From Geodermatophilus marinus (GTDB taxonomy: Bacteria; Actinomycetota; Actinomycetes; Mycobacteriales; Geodermatophilaceae), in the NCBI RefSeq assembly GCF_003428645.1, contig NZ_QVQH01000009.1, positions 62,001 through 126,000 of the forward strand: a stretch of 64,000 nt of DNA, written 5' to 3'. This document shows positions 42,955-52,149 of the stretch, piece after piece. Position 1 is the first letter of the stretch, and the number at the start of each line of letters is the position of its first letter. The notes under the pieces are model-generated. The model did not search any database. It had not been told where the DNA came from and saw only the letters and a program-made list of their open reading frames with translations. The position numbers and the translations under genes are program-made.

Positions 42955-43182
42955 ACGCACAGGGTGGCTGCCACCGGTTCGCCGGACCAGCGGTCATGCG
43001 GTTCCCACCGTTCCCTCACACGGCGGTACGAGGCCGGTGGGTCGGCGGGGTCGGGGGGTCCGCGGGCGGCAGCAGCGTCCGCCCGGCGCCTTTCGCGCGG
43101 TCGCGCGCGGGGGACGAGATCCGACCTCCCTACCCACGCTGACCTGCGCAGAACTGTCGGTGGTGCTGGTTGGCGTGCGGGC

Positions 43183-44857
43183 ATGGAGGACGGAGGGCTG
43201 CCGCGGCCGCCGGTGGAGGGTGAACCGGTGCCCGTCCTGCCCGCGGACGTGGTGTCGCGGGATTCGGGCGAGCTGGAGCTGGTCTGCGACATCTGGTCCG
43301 CCGACGCCCACGTGGCGCGCGAGCACGCCCGGCAGGCGGCAGCGATCGCGGAGCTGGCGCGCCGGCGCTCGGTCGAGCGCGACACCGCCCTCGGCCTGCG
43401 GGGCGGGCCGGGACCGGACTCCCGGGCGATGCGCCCGGCCGCGCTCACCGACGTCTCCGACGACGTCGTCACCGAGCTGGCCCTCATCCGCAACTGCTCG
43501 GAAGCCGAGGCCGGCCGGCTCGCCGCCGAGTCGCTGCTGCTCACCACCACACTCGCCGCGACCTGGTCGGAGCTGTACGCGGGGCGGTTGACCGTGCGCA
43601 AGGCGCGCATCCTTCTCGACCTCCTGGAGGACGCCGACGACGCGGTCGCCGCCGGGGTCCACGCCCGGGTGCTGCCCGGCGCCGAGCAGTGCCCGCCGGG
43701 CCGGCTGGCCGACCGGGCCCGCTACCACCTGTACCGGCTGGACGCCGAGGCCAAGGAGCGCCGCCGGAAGGAGGCCGAGCGCCGGGCCGACGTGCACGTC
43801 GAGCGCACCGCCGACGACCTCGGGCGGCTGGTGGTCGAGGGTCCGCTGCCCGCCGTGCACGCGGCCCGCGACGCGGTCGACCAGTACGCCCGGTGGATGC
43901 GCGCCGACGGGGACGACCGGCCGATGGGCGTGCTGCGCTCGGCAGCCGCGCTGGACCTCATCCTCCGCCCCTGGGACGCCAGCCGCCCGTCCGTGACCGC
44001 ACAGCTGCACATCCACGCCGCGCTGCCCTCGCTGCGGGCCGACGCGCCGGTCGGCGCGGCCCCGGCGGAGCTGGACGGGCAGTGGATCTCGGCCGCCCAG
44101 TGCCGCGAGCTGCTGGCCCAGCTGGCCGTGCTCGGCCTCGGCTCCGTCCCGACCGGCGGGGCCGTGCACGTCGCGATCGACGACCCGGCCACCGGGGAGA
44201 CGCTCGCGGTGGCCACCCGCGCCGCGCTCCGCCGCGCCGCCGGCCGCGGTCGCCGCATCCGCCGCCGGGACCGGCGGAGCAGCGGGGGCTGCCCGGGCCG
44301 GGGTCAGGAGGAGCGCACCCACCTGGAGGGGACGGGCGGGAAAGGCGGGAACCGACGACGGGATGGGCGGGAAGACGGGCACAGCGGGCAGAGCGGGCGA
44401 AGCAGGCAGAGCGGGCGAAGCAGGCAGAGCGGGTGAAGCAGGCAGAGCAGGCACCGCACACGGCGCGGGCGACGGGCCCGGCCTGCGGCGTCCGCCGCCG
44501 ACGCGTCGCTACCGGCCCACCGCCGCCCAGCGCCGCCTCGTCACCGCCCGCGACCGGCACTGCCGCATGCCCGGCTGCCGACGTCGACCCGGCCGCCACG
44601 ACCTCGACCACGGTCAGGCCCACTCCGCCGACGGGCCGACCGACTGCTGGAACCTCTGCTGCCTCTGCCGTCGGCACCACCGGATCAAGACCTTCGCGCG
44701 CGGCTGGTCCTTCACCCTGCTGCCGGACGGCCGGCTCGTCGTCCGCACACCGTCGGGGGTCTCCCGGACCACCCGCCCGCCCGGCTGGTGCCACGACGCC
44801 GAACCCGACCCGCCCTGGCTCGACGAGCTCGCGCCACCCGACCCGCTGCCCATCTGA
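43183..44857 (+). pseudogene. DUF222 / HNH endonuclease protein, frameshifted in the linker
   Basis: From ATG 43183 the DUF222 part is intact (ELVCDIWSADAHVAREHARQ; LAAESLLLTTTLAATWSELYAGRLTVRKARILLDLL; VHVAIDDPATGETLAVATR). The C-terminal HNH part (YRPTAAQRRLVTARDRHCRMPGCRRRPGRHDLDH, then CLCRRHHRIKT) lies in the next frame and runs to the stop at 44857. The switch lies in the GC-rich stretch near 44220-44260, since the second frame there already reads a plausible Ala/Pro linker. The intact frame would otherwise stop at 44436. An 18-bp triplicate repeat lies in the linker. A sequencing error in GC-rich DNA is possible. Confidence 0.75.
44393..44446. repeat. Three tandem 18-bp units in the DUF222-HNH linker
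   Basis: The unit GCGGGCGAAGCAGGCAGA occurs at 44393-44410, 44411-44428 and 44429-44446 (one C-to-T change in the third). In the HNH frame each unit encodes Ala-Gly-Glu-Ala-Gly-Arg. Confidence 0.85.
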
Positions 44858-44961
44858 GGACTCGTCCACCGGTCCGGCCGGCAGGTCGGCGGTGTGCCTT
44901 CACGGCGTGCCGCCGGAAACGCGCCGCAGCGCGCCGACGGGCCGCCGTCACAGCAAGGGGC

Positions 44962-44988
44962 TACCGTCCGGTAGGTGACCTAGGTCAC
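44962..44988. promoter_or_regulatory. Two adjacent palindromes upstream of phaZ
   Basis: TACCG and CGGTA (44962-44973, two-base spacer) are followed by the perfect 14-bp palindrome GTGACCTAGGTCAC at 44975-44988. They lie 33 to 59 bases before ATG 45021. Perfect symmetry of this type usually marks a dimeric regulator site. The regulator is not in the window. Confidence 0.6.
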
Positions 44989-45020
44989 TGGACAGATCCG
45001 ACTCCGCGACAGGCAGGACG

Positions 45021-46256
45021 ATGCTCTACACCGCCTACGAGATGAACCGCCGCGCCGGCGCACCCGTCGTCGCCGCGTCCGAACTGACCTCGCGGGCGCT
45101 GCACGCCCTGCCCGGGCCGCTGGCCCGCACCCCGGCCGTGCGGCACGTGCGGGCGGCGTGCGACATCCTCGCCAAGGCGCGCCCCACCCACGACCGCCCG
45201 GCGTTCGGCATCCCGACCGTGCCGGTGGCCGGCCGCGACGCCGAGGTCGTCGAGCGCCCGACGCGGACGACGCCGTTCAGCACGCTGCTGCACTTCGCCA
45301 AGCCGTCGGTCGTCGGCCAGCCCCGCGTGCTCGTCGTCGGCCCCATGTCGGGCCACTTCACCACGCTGATCCGGCCGACGATCCGCACGCTGCTCTCCGA
45401 GCACGACGTGCACGTCATCGACTGGCACAACGCCCGCGACGTCCCCGCCCACCACGGGCCCTTCGGCCTGGACGAGTACGTCGAGCACGTCGTGGACGCG
45501 CTGCGCCACCTCGGCCCCGGCACCCACGTCGTGGCCGTGTGCCAGCCCGCCGTCCCGGTGCTGGCCGCGGTCGCGCTGCTCGCCGCGGCGGGCGACCCGG
45601 CCGAGCCGGCCAGCGTCACCCTCATGGCCGGCCCGGTCGACACCCGGGTCAACCCCAACCGGGTCAACGCCTCGGCCGCCGGCAAGCCGCTGACCTGGTT
45701 CGAGCGCCGGGTCGTCGACACCGTGCCGCGCCGGTACCCCGGCGCCGGCCGGCGGGTCTACCCCGGCGTCGTGCAGCTGACCGCCTTCATGTCGATGAAC
45801 CCGAAGCGGCACGTGGGCGCGCACGCGCGCATGTACCGCGACCTGGTCACCGGCAACGAGGCCGCGGCGGCGACCACCCGGGCCTTCTACGACGAGTACG
45901 GCGCGGTCATGGACGTCCCCGCCGAGTTCTACCTGGAGACGGTCGGCCGCATCTTCCAGGAGCACCACTTCGCCACCGGGCGCTTCACCTGGCGGGGCCG
46001 GCCGGTGGACCCCGGAGCGATCCGCAACGCCGCGCTGCTCACCGTCGAGGGCGCCAACGACGACATCTGCTCCCCCGGCCAGACCGAGGCCGCCCATGCG
46101 CTGTGCACCGGGATCCCCGACGAGCGCAAGCGGCACCACCTGCAGCACGGCGTGGGCCACTACGGGGTCTTCAGCGGTTCCCGGTGGGAGGCCGAGGTCT
46201 ACCCCGTCGTCCGGGCCCACATCGCGCAGGCGGCCGCGGCCGAGCGGACGGCGTAG
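45021..46256 (+). CDS. phaZ: Intracellular poly(3-hydroxybutyrate) depolymerase
   Basis: This 411-residue protein matches the intracellular PhaZ family: MLYTAYEMNRR at the start (typical L-Y-x2-YE), VLVVGPMSGHFTTLIRPTIRTLL, HVIDWHNARDVP and the GPFGLDEYVEHVVDAL region. The nucleophile elbow region reads VVAVCQPAVPVLAAV, i.e. Cys, as in short-chain-length intracellular PhaZ, and the C-terminus has VEGANDDICSPGQT and HHLQHGVGHYGVFSG with the catalytic Asp and His. It releases hydroxybutyrate monomers or oligomers from storage granules. Two palindromes lie upstream. Confidence 0.93.
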   Translation: MLYTAYEMNRRAGAPVVAASELTSRALHALPGPLARTPAVRHVRAACDILAKARPTHDRPAFGIPTVPVAGRDAEVVERPTRTTPFSTLLHFAKPSVVGQPRVLVVGPMSGHFTTLIRPTIRTLLSEHDVHVIDWHNARDVPAHHGPFGLDEYVEHVVDALRHLGPGTHVVAVCQPAVPVLAAVALLAAAGDPAEPASVTLMAGPVDTRVNPNRVNASAAGKPLTWFERRVVDTVPRRYPGAGRRVYPGVVQLTAFMSMNPKRHVGAHARMYRDLVTGNEAAAATTRAFYDEYGAVMDVPAEFYLETVGRIFQEHHFATGRFTWRGRPVDPGAIRNAALLTVEGANDDICSPGQTEAAHALCTGIPDERKRHHLQHGVGHYGVFSGSRWEAEVYPVVRAHIAQAAAAERTA

Positions 46257-46379
46257 CCAGCGCATCCCCTCCGCCCGTCCGGCCCTCGACCGAGGTCGAG
46301 GGCCGGACGACCCTGGCGCCCCGCAGCGCCCCGAGGACCATCGGGGACGCCACGGGCACCCGAGGTGAGGAGGCGCGCC

Positions 46380-46841
46380 ATGACCGGGACCACCAGCGCA
46401 GCGATCACGAAGGACCGGGCCCGCCAGGCGATGACCCGCTTCGTCGCCGCCTGGGAGCAGGGCGACCTGGCGGCGGTGGACGAGCTCTTCGCCGAGGACG
46501 TCGTCTACCACGCGCCCCCGTTCCCCGACATGGGCCGCGCCGAGCTGCGGGAGTTCATCGCCGCCTTCCGGACCGGCTTCTCGGGGATGCACGTCCAGGT
46601 GCAGGAGGACCTCGTCGACGGGACGACCTCGGTGCACCGGTGGACGGTCGAGGCGGTCCTCTCCGGGACGACGGACCTGCTGCCCGGCGTGGAGCCGACG
46701 GGCAACGCCACCACCGCCCAGGGAAATCACGTCCTGCACTGGTCCGGCGACCGGGTCTCCGAGGCCTGGCACTTCGGGGACTGGCTGGGCTGGCTGACGA
46801 AGGCCGGCGCCCTGCCCCCCATGCCGGGTACCGGCGCCTGA
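46380..46841 (+). CDS. SnoaL-like ester-cyclase-type protein
   Basis: This 153-residue protein from ATG 46380 has a GAGGAGG ribosome-binding site. Its fold pattern is SnoaL-like: ARQAMTRFVAAWEQGDLAAVDELFAEDVVYHAPPFPDMG, then FRTGFSGMHVQVQEDLVDGTTSVHRWTVEAV and the ending ISEAWHFGDWLGW-like segment. The family includes polyketide cyclases and many small-ligand proteins; the substrate is unknown. Confidence 0.85.
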   Translation: MTGTTSAAITKDRARQAMTRFVAAWEQGDLAAVDELFAEDVVYHAPPFPDMGRAELREFIAAFRTGFSGMHVQVQEDLVDGTTSVHRWTVEAVLSGTTDLLPGVEPTGNATTAQGNHVLHWSGDRVSEAWHFGDWLGWLTKAGALPPMPGTGA

Positions 46842-46870
46842 GGGCCGCGGCGGAGGGCGCACCCGGGCGC

Positions 46871-46876
46871 TACCGT
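46871..46876 (+). promoter_or_regulatory. Leaderless-type -10 box of the ABC1 kinase gene
   Basis: TACCGT lies seven bases before ATG 46884, with no ribosome-binding site between. Confidence 0.45.
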
Positions 46877-46883
46877 CCGCCGC

Positions 46884-48215
46884 ATGCCCCCCGAGGCCGC
46901 CGGCCGCCCGTCCCGCAGCCGGATCGCCCGCACCGCCCGGCTGGCCGTGCTCCCGGCCAGCTTCGCCGGCCGCACCGCCGTCGGCCTCGGCCGGCGGATC
47001 GGCGGCCGACCCGCCGAGGCCGTCGCGGCCCAGGTGCAGCAGCGCACCGCCCAGCAGCTGTTCGCCACCCTCGGCGAACTCAAGGGCGGCGCGATGAAGG
47101 TCGGCCAGGCGATGTCGGCGATGGAGGCCGCCCTGCCCGAGGCGCTGGCCGGCCCGTACCGCGAGGCGCTCGTGCAGCTGCAGGAGGCCGCACCCCCGAT
47201 GCCGGCGGCGCTGGTGCACCAGCAGCTCGCGGCCGCCCTCGGCGGGGACTGGCGGACGCGGTTCCGCGAGTTCGGCGACCGGCCGGTCGCCGCGGCCAGC
47301 GTCGGCCAGGTGCACCGGGCGGTGTGGGACGACGGCACCGCCGCGGGCACCCCGGTCGCGGTCAAGGTCCAGTACCCCGGCGCCGGGGACGCGCTGGTCG
47401 CCGACCTCGGCGTGCTGCAGACGGTGGTGCCGCTCATGCGGGCGGCCGCGCCCGGCATGGACGCCCGCGCGCTGGTCGCCGAGCTCCGGGCGCGGGTGGT
47501 CGAGGAGGTCGACTACCCGCACGAGGCCGCCGCCCAGACCGCCTTCGCCGACGCCTACGCGGGCGACCCGGACATCGCCGTCCCGGAGGTGCTGGCCGTC
47601 GAGCCCGGAGTGCTGGTGACGCGGTGGGTCGGCGGGACGCCGCTGTCCCGGGTCATCGCCGAGGGCGGCACCGCCGACCGCGACCGCGCCGGGCTGCTGC
47701 TGCTGCGGCTGTTCGCCTCCGCCCCCGTGCGCGCGGGCAAGCTGCACGGCGACCCGCACCCGGGCAACTTCCGGCTGCTGGACGACGGCCGGCTCGCCGT
47801 CCTCGACTTCGGCGCCACCGAGGACCTGCCCGCCGGCTGGCCGACGCGGCTCGGCCCGTTGCTCGCCGCCGGGCGGGACGGCGACGCCGCCACGATGCAC
47901 CACCTGGCCGGGGCGGCGGGGCTCCTCCAGCCGGGCGCCGTCTCCCCCGGCGCGCTGGCGGCCCTGCTCGACCCCTACCTCGAGCCGCTGCGGACGCCGT
48001 CCTACCGCTTCACGCGGGGCTGGATGCAGGAGCAGACCCGCCGGGCCTCCGACCCGCTGGGCGCGGCGTCCCGCACCCAGCGGCGCATGTCGATCCCGCC
48101 GCGGCACCTGCTGCTGCAGCGGGTGGCCGTCGGGCTGGTCGGCGTCCTCTGCTCGCTGGGCGCCACCGTGGCCGTGGACGCCGAGGTCCGGCGCTGGCTG
48201 CCGGGCTACCGCTGA
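46884..48215 (+). CDS. ABC1/AarF/UbiB-family atypical kinase
   Basis: This 443-residue protein has the ABC1 signature: the K-x-G-Q motif in LKGGAMKVGQAMS, AAASVGQVH (Ala-rich nucleotide loop), VAVKVQYPG (active Lys), then GKLHGDPHPGNF (catalytic loop) and LDFGATEDL (metal-binding DFG). Family members bind ATP and are linked to coenzyme Q or other lipid processes. A hydrophobic segment closes the protein (LVGVLCSLGATVAV). Confidence 0.92.
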   Translation: MPPEAAGRPSRSRIARTARLAVLPASFAGRTAVGLGRRIGGRPAEAVAAQVQQRTAQQLFATLGELKGGAMKVGQAMSAMEAALPEALAGPYREALVQLQEAAPPMPAALVHQQLAAALGGDWRTRFREFGDRPVAAASVGQVHRAVWDDGTAAGTPVAVKVQYPGAGDALVADLGVLQTVVPLMRAAAPGMDARALVAELRARVVEEVDYPHEAAAQTAFADAYAGDPDIAVPEVLAVEPGVLVTRWVGGTPLSRVIAEGGTADRDRAGLLLLRLFASAPVRAGKLHGDPHPGNFRLLDDGRLAVLDFGATEDLPAGWPTRLGPLLAAGRDGDAATMHHLAGAAGLLQPGAVSPGALAALLDPYLEPLRTPSYRFTRGWMQEQTRRASDPLGAASRTQRRMSIPPRHLLLQRVAVGLVGVLCSLGATVAVDAEVRRWLPGYR

Positions 48216-48355
48216 CGGCCGTGCGGCCCGGCTCACGGAGGGTCAGGGAACGCGGGGCGCCGCCGTCCGGGCCCCGCACCGTCTTCAGCGACGGTCCGCG
48301 CCCCCGCGCCGCTCACTACCGTCGCCCTCCTTCCCCAATCCCGGAGGAGGTCGCC

Positions 48356-48769
48356 ATGACGCAGACCGTCAGCAGCAACGTCGAGGTGATGAAGGACCTC
48401 TACGAGGCCTTCGCCCGCGGGGACATCGAAACGGTGCTCGCCCGGATGGCCGACGACATCGAGTGGTACGAGGCCGAGGGCAACCCCTGGCATCCGGGCC
48501 GCGCGTTCCGCGGCCGGCAGGAGGTCGTCGACGGGGTGATCCAGCGGATCGCCGAAGAGTACGAGGGCTTCCAGGTCCTGCCGCACCGCTTCATCGCCGG
48601 AGGGGACACCGTGGTCGTCGAGGCCCGCTACGCCGCGCCACGGTGCCGGGCGACCGGCAAGGCGTTGGACGCCCAGGTCGCGCATGTGTGGGACCTCCGG
48701 GACGGCAAGGTGGTCCGCTTCCAGCAGTACGTCGACACCCGCCACCTCGCCGACGTGCTCGGCGCCTGA
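48356..48769 (+). CDS. SnoaL/NTF2-like small protein
   Basis: This 137-residue protein from ATG 48356 has CGGAGGAGG upstream. It shows EVMKDLYEAFARGDIETVLARMADDIEWYEAEGNPWHPG, FRGRQEVVDGV, and ends with a VWDLRDGKVVRFQQYVDT pattern typical of NTF2-like ketosteroid-isomerase folds. The catalytic activity is unknown. It is followed by a strong hairpin terminator. Confidence 0.88.
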   Translation: MTQTVSSNVEVMKDLYEAFARGDIETVLARMADDIEWYEAEGNPWHPGRAFRGRQEVVDGVIQRIAEEYEGFQVLPHRFIAGGDTVVVEARYAAPRCRATGKALDAQVAHVWDLRDGKVVRFQQYVDTRHLADVLGA

Positions 48770-48774
48770 GAACG

Positions 48775-48822
48775 CCACCGGCCCGGCCGGGGTGCTCGGT
48801 TGCACCCCGGCCGGGCCGGTGG
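48775..48822. terminator. 20-bp perfect hairpin, bidirectional terminator
   Basis: The arms 48775-48794 and 48803-48822 are perfect complements (20 bp, almost all G/C, ending GGGGTG/CACCCC) with an 8-base loop. It sits between the convergent SnoaL gene (ends 48769) and DUF4407 gene (ends 48837), so it can serve both strands. There is no U-tract, as usual in GC-rich actinobacteria. Confidence 0.85.
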
Positions 48823-48836
48823 CCCGCAGGGACGGC

Positions 48837-50234
48837 TCAGACCGCGACGCGGCCGGGCGGCCGGCGGCGGACGGTCCGCACGGTGCGGACGGCGGCGTTG
48901 CGGGCGGCGGTGAGGATCGGGCCGGTGTCCCAGGGCTGCCGCGGCTCGGGCACCTCCGGGTCGCCCGGGGCCGGCGGGACCACGGGGGCCGCCGCCGCAG
49001 CGGGCGCCGGAGCCGGGGCGGGGGCGGGACGGCGGCGGGCCAGGATGGCCTCCTTGCGCCGCTCGATGCGGTCCTTCTCGGCCAGCACCAGCAGCTCCTC
49101 GTTCGCGCGGGCCACCTCCAGCCGGGACTCCTTCTGCAGCTCCTCGATCTCCACGTCCCCGGAGTCGCGCAGCGCGGCCAGCCGGTCGTAGGTGCTCGGC
49201 GGGCCGAAGTTGAGCAGCAGCTTCATGAGGACCGGCAGGATCTCCACGCACATGAACAGCAGCGAGAGCATCGTCTTGGCCGCCCACAGGGTGGTGTTGC
49301 GGTCGCTGAGCCGGTCCAGCGCCTCCAGCCGCATGAGGATCCCACCGGACCCCTCGTTGGTGGCGTCGAAGGCCGCCTGCAGCCGGTCCTGCTCGGCGGT
49401 CAGCCGGGCCAGCTCGGCCTGGTCGGTCTCCAGCGAGGAGGCGGCCTGGCCGGCGCTGCGCGCCTCGGCGGCCGAGGCGGCGGCGAGCGCGGCGTCGAGC
49501 TCGGTGCGGGCGCCGGTGACGGCCGCGGCGGCGGCGTCCGCGGCCGCGCGGGCCTGCTGGTAGGCCGCCCCGGTGCCGGCGTCGCCGGTGCCGCAGGTGC
49601 CGTCCAGCTCGCACTGGGCCCTGGCCTCGAGCTCGCGGGCGGAGGCGACGGCGGCGTCGTGGGCGGCCTGCGCGGCGGAGGCCTGGGCGTGCACGGCGGC
49701 CAGGCCCTCGTCGCTGCGCCCGCCCGAGGCCACGACCTCCTGGTCGGTGGCGATCCGCGCCCGCAGCTCGGGGAGGCCGGCGAAGCGGGCGTCGGACTCC
49801 AGCGAGGTCCGGTAGGCGTCGGCGGCCTCGGCCTGCATCGTGACGATCTCGGTGTCGATCTCCTTGTGGAACACCTGCAGCGTCAGCGGCGTCGCCACCA
49901 CCACGCCCAGGACCAGCGCCAGCCCGACCCGCGGCACGGCCATGGCCAGGTTCCGCTGCCACGAGCCGTCGTGCGCCATCCCGACCAGCAGCATCCGGTC
50001 GAGGTTGACGATCACCGCGCCCCAGAACAGGCCGACCAGCAGCGCGAACGGCCACCACATCCCGATCGCCATGTGCACGGCGAACGCCGCCGACAGCACC
50101 GCGAGCCCGCCGGTGCTCAGCAGCACCCCGCCGAGCGCGACGAACTTCGGCCGGGCCCCGGGCGCGGCCGCCAGCAGGTCGGGACGCGCCCCGCCGAGCA
50201 CGGCCAGGCCGTCCCCGATCCGCTCTCGAGCCAT
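48837..50234 (-). CDS. DUF4407 membrane protein
   Basis: This 465-residue protein from ATG 50234 has four or so membrane segments (VALGGVLLSTGGLAVLSAAFAV; PFALLVGLFWGAVIVNLD; VGLALVLGVVVATPLTLQVF; then TLWAAKTMLSLLFMCVEILPVLMKLLL) flanking a long Ala-rich coiled-coil region (about residues 135-285). It ends in a charged, Pro/Ala-rich cytoplasmic tail. The pattern INLDRML and the helical central domain match DUF4407. The function is unknown. It is preceded by its own divergent spacer. Confidence 0.85.
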   Translation of the reverse strand: MARERIGDGLAVLGGARPDLLAAAPGARPKFVALGGVLLSTGGLAVLSAAFAVHMAIGMWWPFALLVGLFWGAVIVNLDRMLLVGMAHDGSWQRNLAMAVPRVGLALVLGVVVATPLTLQVFHKEIDTEIVTMQAEAADAYRTSLESDARFAGLPELRARIATDQEVVASGGRSDEGLAAVHAQASAAQAAHDAAVASARELEARAQCELDGTCGTGDAGTGAAYQQARAAADAAAAAVTGARTELDAALAAASAAEARSAGQAASSLETDQAELARLTAEQDRLQAAFDATNEGSGGILMRLEALDRLSDRNTTLWAAKTMLSLLFMCVEILPVLMKLLLNFGPPSTYDRLAALRDSGDVEIEELQKESRLEVARANEELLVLAEKDRIERRKEAILARRRPAPAPAPAPAAAAAPVVPPAPGDPEVPEPRQPWDTGPILTAARNAAVRTVRTVRRRPPGRVAV

Positions 50235-50406
50235 GTCGCACGCACCCCCGGGCGACGGGGGTCGTGGGTCTCCGCCGCCTCGCCCCCTCTCATCGGCAGT
50301 CCCGGCGGGTCACGGCACGGTCTCGGGCGTGATCGGCGTCGCGTCCCCCGCTTGCCCGCTCCGGCCGGACGGCGGGAGGCTCGGGTTCCCCTGCCCCGGA
50401 GCCGAC

Positions 50407-51480
50407 ATGCCCACCGCCCGCCGCACCGCCGCGGCCCTGCTCGCCGCCGTGCCGCTCGGGGTGGCGCTGGTGACCGGCTGCACGGCCACCGGCGGGGACG
50501 GCGACCCCGCGCCCGCCCCGCCGTCGTGGACGCGCGCCGGCACGATCGACCTCGACACGACCGTCAACGCCGACGTCCGCCCGCACGACCTCGCGGCCGA
50601 CCCGACCGGCGGTGTCGTCGCCCTCGTCGGCAGCTCCGACCGCAGCTGGCTGGTGCACCTCGGCGACGACGGGTCGACGGTCCGCCGGGAGATCCCCGCG
50701 GCCGGCCCCGACGCCGAGGTGGCGGTGACCCCCGACGGCACCGCGGTCGTCGCCGGCATCCGGGACGGCGTGCTCACCGTGCTCACCGTGCCCCCCGGCG
50801 ACGCCGAGCCGACCCCCACCACCGTCGCGACGGCGGCGACCCGCAGCACGCTCGCCCTCTCCCCCGACGGCGGCACCCTGGTCGCCGCGCTCCCCGCGGA
50901 GGCCGGCCCGGCCGAGCTGGTCGCCGTGGACGTCGCGACCGGGCAGGTCGCCGCCCGGACCGCGGCCGACGTCTCCCCCACCCACCTCGTGACCGGCGCC
51001 GACGGCCTCACCGCGCTCGCGGTGCGCGACGGGCAGCCGGTGCTGGCCCGGTTCACCGCCGACCTGCGCCCGGCGGGCGACCCCGTCGTCCTCCCCGGGG
51101 CGCCGGCGGCCCCGGCCGGGCTGGCCCTGACCGCGGACGGTCGCGCGGTGGCCAGCGTCGCCGGGCCGACCTCCGGCCGGCTGGTCGTCGTCGACGGGGC
51201 CGAGGTGACCACGGAGGTGGAACTGAGCGGCACCGAGGACTCCGGGCTCGACCTGGCCGTCGACGCCGACGGCCGGTACGCCTACGTGCCGCTGGCCGCC
51301 TACCAGGTGGAGCCCGGCATCGTCACCGTGGACCTGGCGACCGGCGAGCGGATCGGCCGCACCGTGCTGTGCCCCGGCGCCGGCAGCCTCGGCGCGATCG
51401 CCGCGTCGGGCGACACGCTGGTCGCCACCGGCGTCTGCCTCGGCAGCGGCCTGACGACGACCGCCTTCCTGCTGCGCTGA
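50407..51480 (+). CDS. Lipoprotein with beta-propeller (PQQ/NHL-like repeats)
   Basis: This 357-residue protein starts with a lipoprotein signal (MPTARRTAAALLAAVPLGVALVTGC; lipobox L-V-T-G-C region). The mature part shows repeating blades (VAVTPDGTAVVAGIRDG; LALSPDGGTLVAALP; LALTADGRAVASVAG; LAVDADGRYAYVPLA), typical of a seven-bladed propeller. The extracellular function is unknown. ATG 50407 follows CGGAG. Confidence 0.8.
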   Translation: MPTARRTAAALLAAVPLGVALVTGCTATGGDGDPAPAPPSWTRAGTIDLDTTVNADVRPHDLAADPTGGVVALVGSSDRSWLVHLGDDGSTVRREIPAAGPDAEVAVTPDGTAVVAGIRDGVLTVLTVPPGDAEPTPTTVATAATRSTLALSPDGGTLVAALPAEAGPAELVAVDVATGQVAARTAADVSPTHLVTGADGLTALAVRDGQPVLARFTADLRPAGDPVVLPGAPAAPAGLALTADGRAVASVAGPTSGRLVVVDGAEVTTEVELSGTEDSGLDLAVDADGRYAYVPLAAYQVEPGIVTVDLATGERIGRTVLCPGAGSLGAIAASGDTLVATGVCLGSGLTTTAFLLR

Positions 51481-51497
51481 CCGGGTGCGTCGCGGGG

Positions 51498-51899
51498 TCA
51501 GCCGGTGGCGACGCTGGAGTTCCAGATGTCGATGGCCCACCTCCAGCTGCCGTCCCCCAGCCGCCGGTGGAGGACGACGTACTTCCCGCGGTCGATCGTC
51601 TCGTCCCCGGCTCGCAGCTCGTAGCGGCCCTCCTCCACGGCGAGGTCGCCGGACTCCTCGAGCGACACGGTCTCCAAGGTCCCGCCGGTGACCCCCTGGT
51701 CGATCGCGCCGCGCCAGAAGTGCTCGATGCCGGCTCCGGTCTGCGGCTCGGCGCCCGGGGGCAGCAGTCGCGCGTCCGGCGTGTAGACCGACGCCATCGC
51801 CGCGGCGTCCCCCCTCTCCAGCGCCTGGACGAAGGTGGCGACGGTGGCGTCGACGTCACCGCGGGCCGTGCCGGTGCTCACCGTGTCACTGCGGGTCAT
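51498..51899 (-). CDS. SnoaL/NTF2-like protein (DUF4440-type)
   Basis: This 133-residue protein from ATG 51899 has GGGGAGG upstream. It shows ATVATFVQALERGDAAAMASVYTPDARLLPPGAEPQTG, GGTLETVSLEESGDLAVEEGRYEL and DGSWRWAIDIWNSSV, the DUF4440-type NTF2-like form. The function is unknown. The gene converges with the propeller lipoprotein gene. Confidence 0.88.
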   Translation of the reverse strand: MTRSDTVSTGTARGDVDATVATFVQALERGDAAAMASVYTPDARLLPPGAEPQTGAGIEHFWRGAIDQGVTGGTLETVSLEESGDLAVEEGRYELRAGDETIDRGKYVVLHRRLGDGSWRWAIDIWNSSVATG

Positions 51900-52149
51900 G
51901 GCGACCTCCCCTGGTCGGTGGCGCCCAGGGTCGGGCGCTGCCGGAGGTCCGGGCAACGTGCTGGGCCGCGGCAACGCGCCGGGCGGCCGGCACCGGCACG
52001 CTCCGCGACCGCTGCCTCACGAGGTGGTCCCCGCGCCGGAGGCCGCCGGCGGGCGCGCACCCGTCCCGGGGTCCTCGTGCTCTGCGTGCGGGGGGCACGG
52101 GGAGCGGGGAGGCGACGTGCCGGCTCTCGGGCAGGGAGGATCGGGCGTC

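Noticed and set aside
44393-44446. Possible CRISPR-like array
   Set aside because: The 18-bp units are directly adjacent with no spacers, and they code in frame.
45158-48355. Very long plus-strand frame covering phaZ and the ABC1 kinase gene
   Set aside because: It is the wrong frame of those genes until it reaches the true SnoaL gene at 48356.
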